DNA of 64,000 nt, from contig NZ_SPUI01000002.1 in NCBI RefSeq assembly GCF_004522095.1, positions 434,001 to 498,000 on the forward strand. The letters are read 5' to 3'. Source of the DNA: Nocardioides sp. 503. GTDB lineage: Bacteria > Actinomycetota > Actinomycetes > Propionibacteriales > Nocardioidaceae. A program made the position numbers and the translations under genes. Shown one piece after another: positions 32,697 through 41,981 of this stretch. Position 1 is the first letter of the stretch. The number at the start of each line of letters is the position of its first letter. The notes under the pieces were generated by a model. The model was given only the letters and a program-made list of their open reading frames with translations, was not told the DNA's origin and did not search any database.

Positions 32697-33857
32697 ATGG
32701 CCGAGCTGGTGCAGCTGCCCCCCACCGAGGACCGGCTGCGCGTCCTCGTGGTGTCCGAGTCGTTCCTGCCCCAGGTCAACGGCGTCACCAACTCGGTGCG
32801 GCGCGTCCTGGAGCACCTGGCCGCCGAGGGCCACGACGCCGCGCTGGTGGCGCCGACCGGCCCGGCGACGTACGCAGGCTTCCCGGTGCGCCACGCCCGC
32901 GGCACCCACCTGCGGCTCTACCCCGACTTCCGCATCGGCCTCGACACCCGGCGGCGGCTGCGCGCGGTGATGGCCGACGTGCGCCCCGACGTGGTGCACC
33001 TCGCGTCGCCGGCCGCGCTGGGTCACCAGGCCGCGAAGGCCGCCGCCGACCTGGGCATTCCCACGGTCGCGGTCTACCAGACCGACCTGGTCGGTTTCGC
33101 CGAGCGCTACGACGTCCCCGGCGGGGCGCGGGCCATGGCCGCCCTGACCCGGCGCGTCCACGTGCGCGTCGACCGCACCTTGGCGCCGTCCACCGCCAGC
33201 CTCGCGCAGCTGCGCGACCTGGGCGTGCCGCGCACGGCCCTGTGGCCGCGCGGCGTGGACCTCCAGGCGTTCCACCCGGTCCACCGCGACGCCGGCCTGC
33301 GCCGCGAGCTGGCCCCCGACGGCCGGCTCCTCGTGGGCTACGTCGGCCGCCTCGCCGCCGAAAAGGAGCTCCACCTGCTGACCCACCTGGCCGACGACCC
33401 CCGGCTTCGGCTGGTGGTCGTCGGCGGCGGGCCCGAGGAGCAGCGGCTGCGCGCCCTCCTGCCCGGCGCCGCCTTCCTCGGGGTGCTCCACGGCGACGAG
33501 CTGAGCCGCGCGCACGCCTCGCTGGACGTCTTCGTCCACACCGGCCGTCACGAGACCTACTGCCAGTCGGCCCAGGAGGCCCTGGCGTCGGGGGTGCCGG
33601 TGGTGGCGCCCCGCTCGGGCGGCCCGGTCGACGTGGTCGCCGACGGCGTCTCCGGCTTCCTCTACCAGCCTGGCGACGGCCGGGCCATGGCGTGGTACGT
33701 CGACCGACTCGTCGGCCACCGGCTGCTGCGGCACACCATGGGGCTGGCCGCCCGGCGCAGCGTGGGCGACCGCTCCTGGCCGTCGGTCAACGCGGCGCTG
33801 GTGCGGCACTACCGACAGGTCGTCGCGGAGCGCTCCGGCGCGGCCCTCGCCGGCTGA
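32697..33857 (+). CDS. GT4-family glycosyltransferase, probable mannosyltransferase
   Basis: 386 aa; the ATG is set by the leaderless promoter. GT-B fold: N-domain with VVSESFLPQVNGVTNSVRRVLEHL and VYQTDLVGFAERY; C-domain with LLVGYVGRLAAEKELHLL, VVVGGGPEEQRL, FVHTGRHETYCQSAQEALASGVPVVA and PVDVVADGVSGFL. The E(x7)E motif of retaining GT4 enzymes is present near 285. Closest in look to actinobacterial MgtA/PimB-type GDP-mannose enzymes that build phosphatidylinositol mannosides or lipomannan; acceptor not proved. Confidence 0.88.
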   Translation: MAELVQLPPTEDRLRVLVVSESFLPQVNGVTNSVRRVLEHLAAEGHDAALVAPTGPATYAGFPVRHARGTHLRLYPDFRIGLDTRRRLRAVMADVRPDVVHLASPAALGHQAAKAAADLGIPTVAVYQTDLVGFAERYDVPGGARAMAALTRRVHVRVDRTLAPSTASLAQLRDLGVPRTALWPRGVDLQAFHPVHRDAGLRRELAPDGRLLVGYVGRLAAEKELHLLTHLADDPRLRLVVVGGGPEEQRLRALLPGAAFLGVLHGDELSRAHASLDVFVHTGRHETYCQSAQEALASGVPVVAPRSGGPVDVVADGVSGFLYQPGDGRAMAWYVDRLVGHRLLRHTMGLAARRSVGDRSWPSVNAALVRHYRQVVAERSGAALAG

Positions 33858-33861
33858 GGAC

Positions 33862-34944
33862 CTAGGCCTGCACCAGGGCGACGGCCTCGTCGACGGAGTC
33901 GACCAGGTGGACGTGGCCCTCCATGGGGCGGCCGAGGGCCAGGCGCTCGAGGAGCGGCCAGGCGGGGACGGTCTCGGTCCAGTGCCGCACGCCCACCAGG
34001 ACCATGGGCGCCACCGAGCTCTCGTCGGCGTAGTAGTTCTCGCAGGCGTCCTGGAACACCTCCTGGGCGGTCCCCGCGGCCCCGGGGAGGAAGACGATGC
34101 CCGCGTCGCACACCTCGAGCAGGATCGCCTCGCGGGTCGAGTTGCGGAAGTACTTCGCGATCGCCGTGGCGAACAGGTTGGCCGGCTCGTGGCCGTAGTG
34201 CCAGGTGGGGATGCTCAGGCTCTCCGTGGGCTCGTCGAACCGGGCGCGCACCTCGCGGGCCGTCTCCACCCAGGCGTCGACCGACGGGTGGTACGACGGT
34301 GCCCCGGCCAGCACCTCGAGGGCCTCGGCCAGCTCGTCGGCCGTCCGGCGCGCCAGGCGGGCGCCGAGGTTGGCGGCCTCCATCGCGCCCGGGCCGCCGC
34401 CGGTGGCGACGACGTGGGTGCGGCCCAGGCCGGCGCCGAGCCGGGCGGCGTCGGCGTAGGTCTGCTCGCCGCGCACGAGCGCGTGCCCGCCCATCACGCC
34501 CACCAGCGAGCGGCCCCGCGTCCAGGTCGTCAGCGCCTCGTCGACCGCGTGGTCGTGCAGCGCGCGGGCGAGGGTGTCGTCCGCACCGGCGTCCTGCTGC
34601 GACCACGCGTAGGCGCGGGCGTCGGTGCTGGCGGCGTAGGGCGTGGCGTCGTAGAGCTCGTCGGCGTCGTAGAGCCGGCCGCGGTAGACGTCGACCGGGA
34701 CCCCGCTGATCGTGGGCAGGACGAGCGCTCCGGCCGCCTCGACGCGCGCCGCGTCGCCCGGGGCGAACGTGCACCCCAGGAACGTCGCCCCCGTCAGCCG
34801 CCGCTCGAGCAGCGCGGGAGCGCGCCCGGTCAGGTCCAGTGCGTGCAGCCGCCAGCCGGACAGTCGCTGCGCGCCCCGCGCCAGGCGCCGGTCGAGGTCG
34901 TCGAGGGACTCGATCTGGACGCCACGGCCCCGGGTGCGCTTCAC
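33862..34944 (-). CDS. LOG-family Rossmann-fold protein with altered nucleotide motif
   Basis: 360 aa from a GTG. The C-terminal two thirds is LOG/lysine-decarboxylase-like: SLVGVMGGHALVRGE, VVATGGGPGAMEAANLGA and FLPGAAGTAQEVFQD. The usual PGGxGTxxE is PGAAGTAQE here, so one Gly is Ala. The N-terminal 130 residues are an extra domain without a recognised family. Canonical LOG enzymes release cytokinin bases from nucleotides; with the extra domain and altered motif the substrate is open. TAGGTT stands 6 nt before the GTG although the RIO kinase gene is just upstream on the same strand. Confidence 0.82.
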   Translation of the reverse strand: MKRTRGRGVQIESLDDLDRRLARGAQRLSGWRLHALDLTGRAPALLERRLTGATFLGCTFAPGDAARVEAAGALVLPTISGVPVDVYRGRLYDADELYDATPYAASTDARAYAWSQQDAGADDTLARALHDHAVDEALTTWTRGRSLVGVMGGHALVRGEQTYADAARLGAGLGRTHVVATGGGPGAMEAANLGARLARRTADELAEALEVLAGAPSYHPSVDAWVETAREVRARFDEPTESLSIPTWHYGHEPANLFATAIAKYFRNSTREAILLEVCDAGIVFLPGAAGTAQEVFQDACENYYADESSVAPMVLVGVRHWTETVPAWPLLERLALGRPMEGHVHLVDSVDEAVALVQA

Positions 34945-34950
34945 GTCACG

Positions 34951-34956
34951 AACCTA
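34951..34956 (-). promoter_or_regulatory. -10 element of the LOG-like gene
   Basis: TAGGTT on the minus strand, 6 nt before the GTG at 34944, inside the 26-bp gap after the RIO kinase gene. Confidence 0.5.
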
Positions 34957-34970
34957 TCCGGCCGGACGGC

Positions 34971-35816
34971 TCAGAACGCGTGCGCCATCAGCTCCCCGAA
35001 GAGGTCCTGCTCGTCGACGGCCAGCCCCCGCGCGCGGAACCACGCGCAGACGTTGGTGCAGTCGCGCAGCAGGAAGTCCATGCCGGCCGGGTTGGCGACC
35101 AGGTCCACCACCTGCGGCAGGTCGATCACGACCAGCCGGTCACCCGCCGCCAGGATGTTGTACGGCGACAGGTCGCCGTGCACCACGCCCTGCTGCGCCA
35201 TCAGCGCGAGCGCGTCGCGCAGCTGGTCGTAGTAGGACGCCAGCAGGTCCGGCTCGGGCCGGGTCTGGGCCAGCCGCGGCGCGGTCTCGCCGTCGACGGT
35301 GACCCACTCCATGAGGATCTCCGTCCCGTCGATCTGCACCGGGTAGGGGACCGGGACGCCGAGGCCGTGGAAGCGCACCAGCGCCTCCCACTCCGCCCAC
35401 GCCCACTGGCCGGCCGCGACCGCGCGGCCGTGGGCGCTCTTGCGGGCCAGCGCGCGGGCGTCGCGGGTGTTGCGCATGCGCCGGCCCTCCCGGTAGGCCG
35501 TGGAGCGGTGGAAGGAGCGGTGCTCCTCGCCGCGGTAGCGCTTGGCCGCCATGACGACGGCGCGCTCGGGCTCGTGGGGGTCGGCGCGCTCCAGGAGGAA
35601 GACGTCGGCCTCCTTGCCGGTCTTGAGGATGCCGAGGTCGGTGTCGACCGCGCCCTGCGAGGTCACCAGCCAGTCGGGGCGGGGCTCCGGGCCACGGCAC
35701 AGCGGCTCGACCGAGAGCCAGGTGGACCAGCGCTTGCCGGGGTCGTCGAGGTCGTCGTAGGCCGTGAAGTCGATGACGAACGAGGGGTCAGGGGTGAAGC
35801 CGTCCTGGGTGGACAT
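34971..35816 (-). CDS. RIO1-like serine protein kinase
   Basis: 281 aa. RIO kinase marks: GKEADVFLLE glycine-loop equivalent (67-76), MAAKRYR with Lys92, VVHGDLSPYNIL (Asp215, Asn220) and VVIDLPQ (Asp232), all in the order expected for RIO1. Long insertion with many Arg (about 95-130). Bacterial RIO kinases have no settled role; in archaea and eukaryotes they serve ribosome maturation. The chosen ATG has only a weak, distant GGAG, and a small ORF overlaps it, so coupling or an upstream start is possible. Confidence 0.87.
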   Translation of the reverse strand: MSTQDGFTPDPSFVIDFTAYDDLDDPGKRWSTWLSVEPLCRGPEPRPDWLVTSQGAVDTDLGILKTGKEADVFLLERADPHEPERAVVMAAKRYRGEEHRSFHRSTAYREGRRMRNTRDARALARKSAHGRAVAAGQWAWAEWEALVRFHGLGVPVPYPVQIDGTEILMEWVTVDGETAPRLAQTRPEPDLLASYYDQLRDALALMAQQGVVHGDLSPYNILAAGDRLVVIDLPQVVDLVANPAGMDFLLRDCTNVCAWFRARGLAVDEQDLFGELMAHAF

Positions 35817-35883
35817 GGGTGGCGGTGCTCCGATGCGTCGAGGGGGAGTGGTCTGCGGACAGGCCGAGGACAGTCGTGGACAT
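35788..35883 (-). CDS. Small upstream ORF (31 aa) overlapping the RIO kinase start
   Basis: ATG with a strong GAGAGGAG site 7 nt upstream. The peptide is rich in Ser, Thr and His (five His, for example THVHPGRLHP), without a signal peptide. It ends 29 nt inside the RIO kinase gene in another frame. Third codon positions of the first two thirds are mostly G or C, as in real genes here. It may be a leader peptide or serve translational coupling; no homolog recognised. Confidence 0.4.
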   Translation of the reverse strand: MSTTVLGLSADHSPSTHRSTATHVHPGRLHP

Positions 35884-35966
35884 GTCGGCTCTCCTCTCGA
35901 ACGGGCACCGGCACGGTCGCCGGGCAGCACCAGGGTGGCGGGGCGAGGCCCCTGCGGGCAACCGAT

Positions 35967-37352
35967 TTAGCCCAGCAGGGGCGCGACGGCCCGGGCGATG
36001 ACGCTGGGGCGCCCGGTCAGCCGCTCCTCGCCGTCGGCCAGGGTCATCGCGCGCAGGCCGGCGTTGATGCCCAGCCAGCGCAGCGGCTCCGGCTCCCAGG
36101 CGCGGGAGCGGTGCCCCACCCACGGCAGCCGGGTGAGCGCGGTGTCGCGGCGCAGGAGCAGGTCGCGCAGCGTGCGCCCGGCCAGGTTGGACGTGCCGAC
36201 CCCGTCCCCGACGTAGCCGCCCGCCCAGGCGAGCCCGGTCGCGGGGTCCACGCCCACCGACGCGCACCAGTCGCGAGGGATCCCCAGCGGCCCGCCCCAC
36301 GCGTGCGTGACCGTCGTGCCGCGCAGCACCGGGAACAGGTCGAGCAGGGTGTCGAGGAGCGCGGCGTGGACCCGCGGCACCCGGTCGAACTCCGGGCGCA
36401 CCCGGGAGCCCAGGTGGTACGGCGCACCGCGCCCGCCGAACGCCAGCCGGCCGTCGGCGGTGCGCTGGCCGTAGATGACCAGGTGCCGGTGGTCGGTGAA
36501 GGTCTCCCGCTCCCGCAGCCCGATCCGGTCCCACACCGCCTCGGGCAGCGGCTCGGTGGCGATCATCAGCGAGTAGACCGGAGCGACGGCCCGCGCCGAG
36601 CCGGGCAGCAGCGCCGTGAAGCCCTCGGTCGCGCGGACGACGTGCCGCGCGCGCACCGTGCCGTGTGCGGTCACCGCCCGCCCGGGCTCGATCGCGGTGA
36701 CCCGGGTGCCCTCGTGGATCGTCACGCCGCGTCGCTCGCAGGCCTCGGCGAGGCCGCGCACCAGCTTGGCCGGGTGGATGACCGCGCAGTCCGGCGTGTA
36801 CGTCGCACCGTGCACGCGCGTGGCGCGGAGCCGGCGGCTCGCGGTGCCGGCGTCCCACAGGGCCAGGTCGTCCTCGCCTCGCCCCCAGGTGCGGGCGGCG
36901 GCCACCTCGGCGCGGGCCCGGTCCCACTGCGGACGGGTGCGCGCCAGCGTGATCGTGCCGCCCCGGGCGACGTCGGCGTCGATGCCCTCGTCCGCGGCCA
37001 CGCGCACGACCTCGTCGACCGTGGCCCGCATCGCGGCGTGCTGGGCGAGCGCCGCGTCGCGCCCCGCGAGCCGGCTCAGCGAGCCGAGCGAGGCGGGGAA
37101 CAGCGCCGAGCACCAGCCGCCGTTGCGCCCGGAGGCGCCGAAGCCGGCGACCTCGCTCTCGAGCACCACGACCCGCAGCGTCGGGTCTGCCTCGGCGAGG
37201 TAGTAGGCGGTCCACAGGCCGGTGAAGCCCGCGCCCACGATCGCGACGTCGGCCTCGGTGTCGCCGTCCAGCCGGGGGCGCGGCGCCCAGGACCCGCCGG
37301 CGGCGGCGTGCCAGAGCGACAGGCCGGCGTACGGGCTCAGCGCACACCCCAC
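35967..37352 (-). CDS. DAO-family FAD-dependent amine oxidoreductase (PuuB-like)
   Basis: 461 aa, GTG start 16 nt inside the end of the Lrp gene. FAD-binding ADVAIVGAGFTGLWTAYYLA near 34-53, FGASGRNGGWCSA (85-96), and C-terminal GLAWAGGYVGDGVGTSNLAGRTL. Similar in plan to the second oxidoreductase of this region. Gamma-glutamylputrescine oxidase and related amine oxidases share this layout, so oxidation of a polyamine or its derivative is likely. Co-transcribed with the regulator. TAA stop, unusual for this window. Confidence 0.85.
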   Translation of the reverse strand: MGCALSPYAGLSLWHAAAGGSWAPRPRLDGDTEADVAIVGAGFTGLWTAYYLAEADPTLRVVVLESEVAGFGASGRNGGWCSALFPASLGSLSRLAGRDAALAQHAAMRATVDEVVRVAADEGIDADVARGGTITLARTRPQWDRARAEVAAARTWGRGEDDLALWDAGTASRRLRATRVHGATYTPDCAVIHPAKLVRGLAEACERRGVTIHEGTRVTAIEPGRAVTAHGTVRARHVVRATEGFTALLPGSARAVAPVYSLMIATEPLPEAVWDRIGLRERETFTDHRHLVIYGQRTADGRLAFGGRGAPYHLGSRVRPEFDRVPRVHAALLDTLLDLFPVLRGTTVTHAWGGPLGIPRDWCASVGVDPATGLAWAGGYVGDGVGTSNLAGRTLRDLLLRRDTALTRLPWVGHRSRAWEPEPLRWLGINAGLRAMTLADGEERLTGRPSVIARAVAPLLG

Positions 37353-37810
37353 GAGTAGGTCTGCTTGCGCAGCTTGAGGTACATGAAGGTCTCGGTCGAG
37401 ACCACGCCCTCCAGCGAGCGGATCTTGGAGGAGATCAGCTCCAGCAGGTGCTCGTCGGTCTCGCAGACCACCTCGACCAGCAGGTCGTAGCGGCCGGCGG
37501 TGACGACGACGTAGTCGACCTCGTCGAGCTCGGCGAGCGCGTCGGCCACCGACTCGAGGGGGCCGTGGACGCTGACGCCGATCATGGCCTGGCGGGCGAA
37601 GCCCAGCTGGAGGGGGTCGGTCACCGCCACCACCTGCATCACCCCGCCCTCGACGAGGCGCTGGACGCGCTGGCGGACCGCCGCCTCGGAGAGCCCCACG
37701 ACCTTGCCGATGGCGGCGTAGGAGCGACGACCGTCCTGCTGCAGCTGCTCGACGATGGCCTTGGACACCTGGTCCAGGACGACGGGCGGGCGTTCCTGCT
37801 TGCGGGTCAT
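37337..37810 (-). CDS. Lrp/AsnC-family regulator
   Basis: 157 aa. Helix-turn-helix at about 25-60 (RSYAAIGKVVGLSEAAVRQRVQRLVEGGV), then a RAM/AsnC ligand domain (70-150; VDYVVVTAGRYDLLVEVV). Leaderless: TACGGT 6 nt before the ATG. Divergent from the ABC transporter operon across 161 bp and overlapping the amine oxidoreductase gene by 16 nt, so it most likely controls polyamine uptake and use. Confidence 0.92.
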   Translation of the reverse strand: MTRKQERPPVVLDQVSKAIVEQLQQDGRRSYAAIGKVVGLSEAAVRQRVQRLVEGGVMQVVAVTDPLQLGFARQAMIGVSVHGPLESVADALAELDEVDYVVVTAGRYDLLVEVVCETDEHLLELISSKIRSLEGVVSTETFMYLKLRKQTYSWGVR

Positions 37811-37816
37811 GGCGGG

Positions 37817-37822
37817 ACCGTA
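37817..37822 (-). promoter_or_regulatory. -10 element of the Lrp-type regulator gene
   Basis: TACGGT on the minus strand, 6 nt before the ATG at 37810, no ribosome site. An AT-containing block GAATTCGTTGCC (37871-37882) further upstream resembles the sites near 46349 and 48024 and may be an operator between the divergent units. Confidence 0.55.
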
Positions 37823-37971
37823 CCCGGCGGGCCCGGTCCTACACGTTTCCGGCATGCGACGCGGACGAGGGAATTCGTTGCCGGGAGGTTTCTTGTCCAC
37901 GGTTTCGCTTGTCGGACCCCCCTGGTCATGGCACTATCCGATGGTCGATGACGCCAGGCCGAGGGAGTCGC

Positions 37972-39165
37972 ATGTCGCAGGACGGTCCCGCTCGCAGGTC
38001 GACGCTGTCGCGTCGTGGGGTGCTCAAGGGCGGGGGCGCCGTCGCCTTCGCCGGCGTCAGCGTGGCGGCGCTCAAGCTCCCGTTCTTCTCCGTGCCGGGC
38101 GCCCAGCAGGACCCGGCCTCGTGCCGCGCGAGGGACGTGTCGGAGGAGGAGATGTCGCTGGTGATCTCCAACTGGACCGGCTACATCGACCCGCGCAAGG
38201 ACCCGAAGTCGACCTGGAAGGGCTTCCGGGAGTCCACCGGCATCAAGGTCGACTACAACGTGGACGTCAACGACAACGCGGAGTTCTACGCCAAGGTCAA
38301 GAACCAGCTCGGCTCGTGCGACCCGATCGACCGCGACCTGATCGTGATGACCGACTGGATGGCGGCCCGCATGATCGGGCTCGGCTGGATCCAGCCGCTC
38401 GACAAGGCGAACGTCCCCCAGCTCCACGCCAACATCCTCGACTCGCTGCGCGACAAGCCCTGGGACCCCGGCCTGGAGCACCACGCCCCGTGGCAGAGCG
38501 GGCTCACCGGCATCGCCTACAACTCCGCGGTCACCGGCGAGATCAAGAGCTTCGAGGAGCTCGTCACCCGCCCCGACCTCAAGGGCAAGATCACGCTGCT
38601 CTCCGAGATGCGCGACACGATGGGCTTCCTGCTCAAGGTCGCCGGCGCCGACCCCGGCGACTTCACCGAGGACGAGTGGCACGACGCCCTCGACCTGCTG
38701 AAGAAGGCGATCGCGGACAAGCAGCTGCGCAGCTTCGCCGGCAACAACTACCTCCAGGAGCTCTCCGGCGGCAACGTCGTGGCCTGCGAGGCATGGTCCG
38801 GCGACGTGATCCAGGCGCAGTTCGAGAACCCCGACATCAAGTTCGTGGTGCCCGAGGAGGGCCTGTCGCTGTGGAGCGACAACATGCTGGTCCCCAACCA
38901 GGCGACCCACCAGGCCAACGCCGAGAAGTGGATCGACTACTACTACGACCCCGCGGTCGCCGCCAAGCTCGCCTCGTGGGTCAACTACATCTGTCCCGTC
39001 GCCGGTGCCCGCGAGGAGATGGAGAAGATCGACTCCTCGCTCGTGGACAACCCGCTGATCTTCCCCGACGACGACCTCCTGTCGAACACCTTCGACTTCA
39101 TGGATCTCGACGACCGCCAGAACGCGCAGTACGAGAGGGAGTGGGCCGATGTCACAGCTGGCTGA
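37972..39165 (+). CDS. potD: Spermidine/putrescine-type ABC transporter binding protein with Tat signal
   Basis: 397 aa; GAGGGAG 4 nt before the ATG. Tat signal: SRRGVLKG (13-20) followed by a weakly hydrophobic stretch to about 44. No lipobox; the first Cys is at 51 after Pro-Ala-Ser. The PotD-like fold has VISNWTGYIDP, DLIVMTDWMAARMIGLGWIQPLD, AYNSAVTGEIKSFEEL and VACEAWSGDVIQ. Binds polyamine or a related amine outside the membrane. Overlaps the ATPase gene by 17 nt. Confidence 0.9.
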   Translation: MSQDGPARRSTLSRRGVLKGGGAVAFAGVSVAALKLPFFSVPGAQQDPASCRARDVSEEEMSLVISNWTGYIDPRKDPKSTWKGFRESTGIKVDYNVDVNDNAEFYAKVKNQLGSCDPIDRDLIVMTDWMAARMIGLGWIQPLDKANVPQLHANILDSLRDKPWDPGLEHHAPWQSGLTGIAYNSAVTGEIKSFEELVTRPDLKGKITLLSEMRDTMGFLLKVAGADPGDFTEDEWHDALDLLKKAIADKQLRSFAGNNYLQELSGGNVVACEAWSGDVIQAQFENPDIKFVVPEEGLSLWSDNMLVPNQATHQANAEKWIDYYYDPAVAAKLASWVNYICPVAGAREEMEKIDSSLVDNPLIFPDDDLLSNTFDFMDLDDRQNAQYEREWADVTAG

Positions 39166-40333
39166 GGATGCCCAGAGCGAGCCGGCGTCGGCCGCGCCCG
39201 CGAGCGACCCGACGTACGACGGACTGCGGCTGCACCAGCTGACCAAGTCGTTCGGGGGCGGGTTCACCGCGGTCGACGCGCTCGACCTCGACGTGCCGCG
39301 CGGCTCGTTCTTCGCCCTGCTCGGCCCCTCGGGCTGCGGCAAGACGACGACGCTGCGGATGGTCGCCGGTCTCGAGACGCCGACGTCCGGCTCGATCACG
39401 CTGTCGGGCCAGGACATCACCTTCGCCAAGCCCTACCGGCGCCCGGTCAACACGGTATTCCAGAGCTATGCGCTCTTCCCGCACCTCGACATCTACGAGA
39501 ACGTCGCCTTCGGCCTGCGGCGGCGACGCGCCAAGGAGGTCAAGGCCAAGGTCGAGGCGATGCTCGACCTGGTCGAGCTGACCAGCCAGGCGCGCAAGAA
39601 GCCGGCCCAGCTCTCCGGAGGCCAGCAGCAGCGTGTCGCGCTGGCGCGGGCGCTCATCAACGAGCCCGAGGTGCTGCTGCTCGACGAGCCGCTGGGCGCG
39701 CTCGACCTCAAGCTGCGCCGCGCGATGCAGATCGAGATCAAGCGCATCCAGACCGAGGTGCAGCAGACCTTCATCCACGTCACCCACGACCAGGAGGAGG
39801 CCATGACCATGGCCGACACCGTCGCGGTGATGAACGCCGGCGTCATTGAGCAGATGGGTGCGCCCGCCGAGCTCTACGAGAACCCCCGCAGCACCTTCGT
39901 CGCCAACTTCCTGGGCCAGTCCAACCTGATCTCCGGCACCGTCGCGTCGCGCAGCGCCGACGTCACGACCGTCGACATGCACGGGATCCAGGTCTCGGTG
40001 CCGGCCGGTCGCAGCCACGTCGACGGCGACCGGGGCTGGGTGGGGATCCGGCCGGAGAAGGTGCTGATCGGCGAGGAGGGCGCCGAGCTCGACGCTCCCG
40101 GCAACACGATCCCCGGCGGGGTCATCAGCGACGTGAGCTTCGTGGGCGTGAGCACGCAGTACCTCGTGCGGATGCCCTGGGGCCAGGAGCTGCAGGTGTT
40201 CTCCCAGAACACCGGCCGCACCCGGATGTTCCGCACCGGCGAGCGGGTCGAGCTGTCCTGGCGCCCGGAGTACGCGTTCCTGCTGGACCAGGCGCAGGAC
40301 GCGACCGCCGGTGCCCAACGGGACGCCCAGTGA
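39149..40333 (+). CDS. potA: Polyamine ABC transporter ATPase
   Basis: 394 aa. Walker [14 protein letters not shown] (about 64-76), Q-loop [11 protein letters not shown], signature [15 protein letters not shown], Walker [12 protein letters not shown], switch [17 protein letters not shown] domain (about 270-380) completes a PotA-type subunit. A GTGA overlap joins it to the first permease. Confidence 0.95.
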   Translation: MSQLAEDAQSEPASAAPASDPTYDGLRLHQLTKSFGGGFTAVDALDLDVPRGSFFALLGPSGCGKTTTLRMVAGLETPTSGSITLSGQDITFAKPYRRPVNTVFQSYALFPHLDIYENVAFGLRRRRAKEVKAKVEAMLDLVELTSQARKKPAQLSGGQQQRVALARALINEPEVLLLDEPLGALDLKLRRAMQIEIKRIQTEVQQTFIHVTHDQEEAMTMADTVAVMNAGVIEQMGAPAELYENPRSTFVANFLGQSNLISGTVASRSADVTTVDMHGIQVSVPAGRSHVDGDRGWVGIRPEKVLIGEEGAELDAPGNTIPGGVISDVSFVGVSTQYLVRMPWGQELQVFSQNTGRTRMFRTGERVELSWRPEYAFLLDQAQDATAGAQRDAQ

Positions 40334-41190
40334 GCGAGGGCGTGCGGCGCCGGGGGCGCATCGGCTACCTGCTCCTGCTGCCGGCCGCCGCCTGGCTGCT
40401 GCTCTTCTTCGTGGTGCCGTTCTACTCCCTGGTGGCGACCAGCCTGTTCGACCCGTCGGGCTCGGACTTCCGCGGCTACGAGATGGACTACGCCTTCGGC
40501 AACTACGCCGACGTCGTGCGCGACTACGCCGGCCCGTTCGGGCGCTCGCTGCTCTACGGCGCCCTGGCCACGTTGTTCTGCCTCGTGCTCGGCTACGTGC
40601 TGGCCTACGCGATCGCGTTCAAGTCCGGGCGCTGGAAGAACCTGCTGCTGGTGCTGGTCATCGCGCCGTTCTTCACCAGCTTCCTCGTGCGCACCCTGTC
40701 GTGGAAGCTGATCCTTGCCGACGACGGCGTCGTCGTGAACACCCTCCAGGCGCTGCAGGTCCTCGGCGACGACGGCCGGCTCCTGGCCACCCCGGTCGCC
40801 GTGGTGGCGGGCCTGACCTACAACTTCCTGCCGTTCATGGTGCTGCCGCTCTACGCCAGCCTCGACAAGATCGACCACCGCCTCATCGAGGCCTCCGGCG
40901 ACCTCTACGCCAACCCGTTCGTCGGCTTCTTCAAGGTCACCTGGCCGCTGTCCCTGCCCGGCGTCGTGTCCGGCACGCTGCTGACCTTCATCCCCGCCGT
41001 CGGTGACTACATCAACGCGCAGTTCCTCGGCAGCACCAACGAGCGGGTGATCGGCAACGTCATCCAGTCGCAGTTCACCGATGCCAACAACTATCCCGTG
41101 GCCTCGGCCCTGTCGGTGCTGCTGATGGTGCTGATCCTGGCGATGGTGCTGGTCTACGTGCGCCGCGCCGGGACCGAGGAGCTGCTCTGA
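40330..41190 (+). CDS. potB: Polyamine ABC transporter permease (PotB type)
   Basis: 286 aa, GTG start. Six helices; the EAA loop reads EASGDLYANPFVGFFKVTWPLSLPGVVSG near 195. PotB-like YLLLLPAAAWLLLFFVVPFYSL start and a large loop after helix 1. Overlaps potA by 4 nt and potC by 1 nt. Confidence 0.94.
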   Translation: MSEGVRRRGRIGYLLLLPAAAWLLLFFVVPFYSLVATSLFDPSGSDFRGYEMDYAFGNYADVVRDYAGPFGRSLLYGALATLFCLVLGYVLAYAIAFKSGRWKNLLLVLVIAPFFTSFLVRTLSWKLILADDGVVVNTLQALQVLGDDGRLLATPVAVVAGLTYNFLPFMVLPLYASLDKIDHRLIEASGDLYANPFVGFFKVTWPLSLPGVVSGTLLTFIPAVGDYINAQFLGSTNERVIGNVIQSQFTDANNYPVASALSVLLMVLILAMVLVYVRRAGTEELL

Positions 41191-41981
41191 TGCGCTGGGT
41201 CAAGGAGCGGCTCGTCCTGATCCTCGGGCTGCTGGTGCTCGTCTACACGTTCGTGCCGATCTTCGTGGTCGTCGCGATGAGCTTCAACAACCCCGGTGGG
41301 CGCAACGTCTACAAGTTCGGCAGCTTCACCATGGACAACTGGAAGGACCCCTGCGCGCCCGACGACCTGTGCAGCACGCTGGCGACGAGCATCCAGATCA
41401 GCCTGCTCGCCACCCTGGTGGCCACGGTGCTCGGCACGCTGGCGGCGTTCGCCCTGGTGCGGCACGACTTCGCGGGGCGCTCGGCGTCCAACCTGCTGAT
41501 CTTCCTGCCGATGGCCGCGCCCGAGATCGTGCTCGGCTCCTCGCTGCTGGCGCTCTTCGTGGCGTCGGGCTTCGCCGGGCAGCTGGGCTTCTGGACGATC
41601 CTGATCGCGCACGTGATGTTCTGCCTGTCGTTCGTGGTCGTCACGGTCCGGGCCCGCCTGGCCGGCATGGACGACGACCTCGAGCAGGCGGCGATGGACC
41701 TCTACGCCACCCCGATGCAGACCTTCTGGCGCGTGACCTTCCCGCTCGTGCTGCCCGGCATCCTGGGGGCGGCGCTGCTGAGCTTCTCGCTGTCCTTCGA
41801 CGACTTCATCGTCACCAACCTCAACTCCGGCAACACCACGACCTTCCCGATGTACGTCTACGGCCAGGAGCGCGTCGGCGTGCCGATGCAGGTCAACGTC
41901 GTCGGCACCCTGATGTTCGTCGTCTCGATCGCGATCGTGCTGGGCATGGAGCTGCGCAACCGGCGCCGCGTCGCGGCGTGA
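41190..41981 (+). CDS. potC: Polyamine ABC transporter permease (PotC type)
   Basis: 263 aa, six helices. EAA loop EQAAMDLYATPMQTFWRVTFPLVLPGILG near 165; PotC signature SFSLSFDDFIVTNLNSG. Overlaps the amine oxidoreductase gene by 4 nt (GTGA), so transporter and oxidase are made together. Confidence 0.94.
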   Translation: MRWVKERLVLILGLLVLVYTFVPIFVVVAMSFNNPGGRNVYKFGSFTMDNWKDPCAPDDLCSTLATSIQISLLATLVATVLGTLAAFALVRHDFAGRSASNLLIFLPMAAPEIVLGSSLLALFVASGFAGQLGFWTILIAHVMFCLSFVVVTVRARLAGMDDDLEQAAMDLYATPMQTFWRVTFPLVLPGILGAALLSFSLSFDDFIVTNLNSGNTTTFPMYVYGQERVGVPMQVNVVGTLMFVVSIAIVLGMELRNRRRVAA

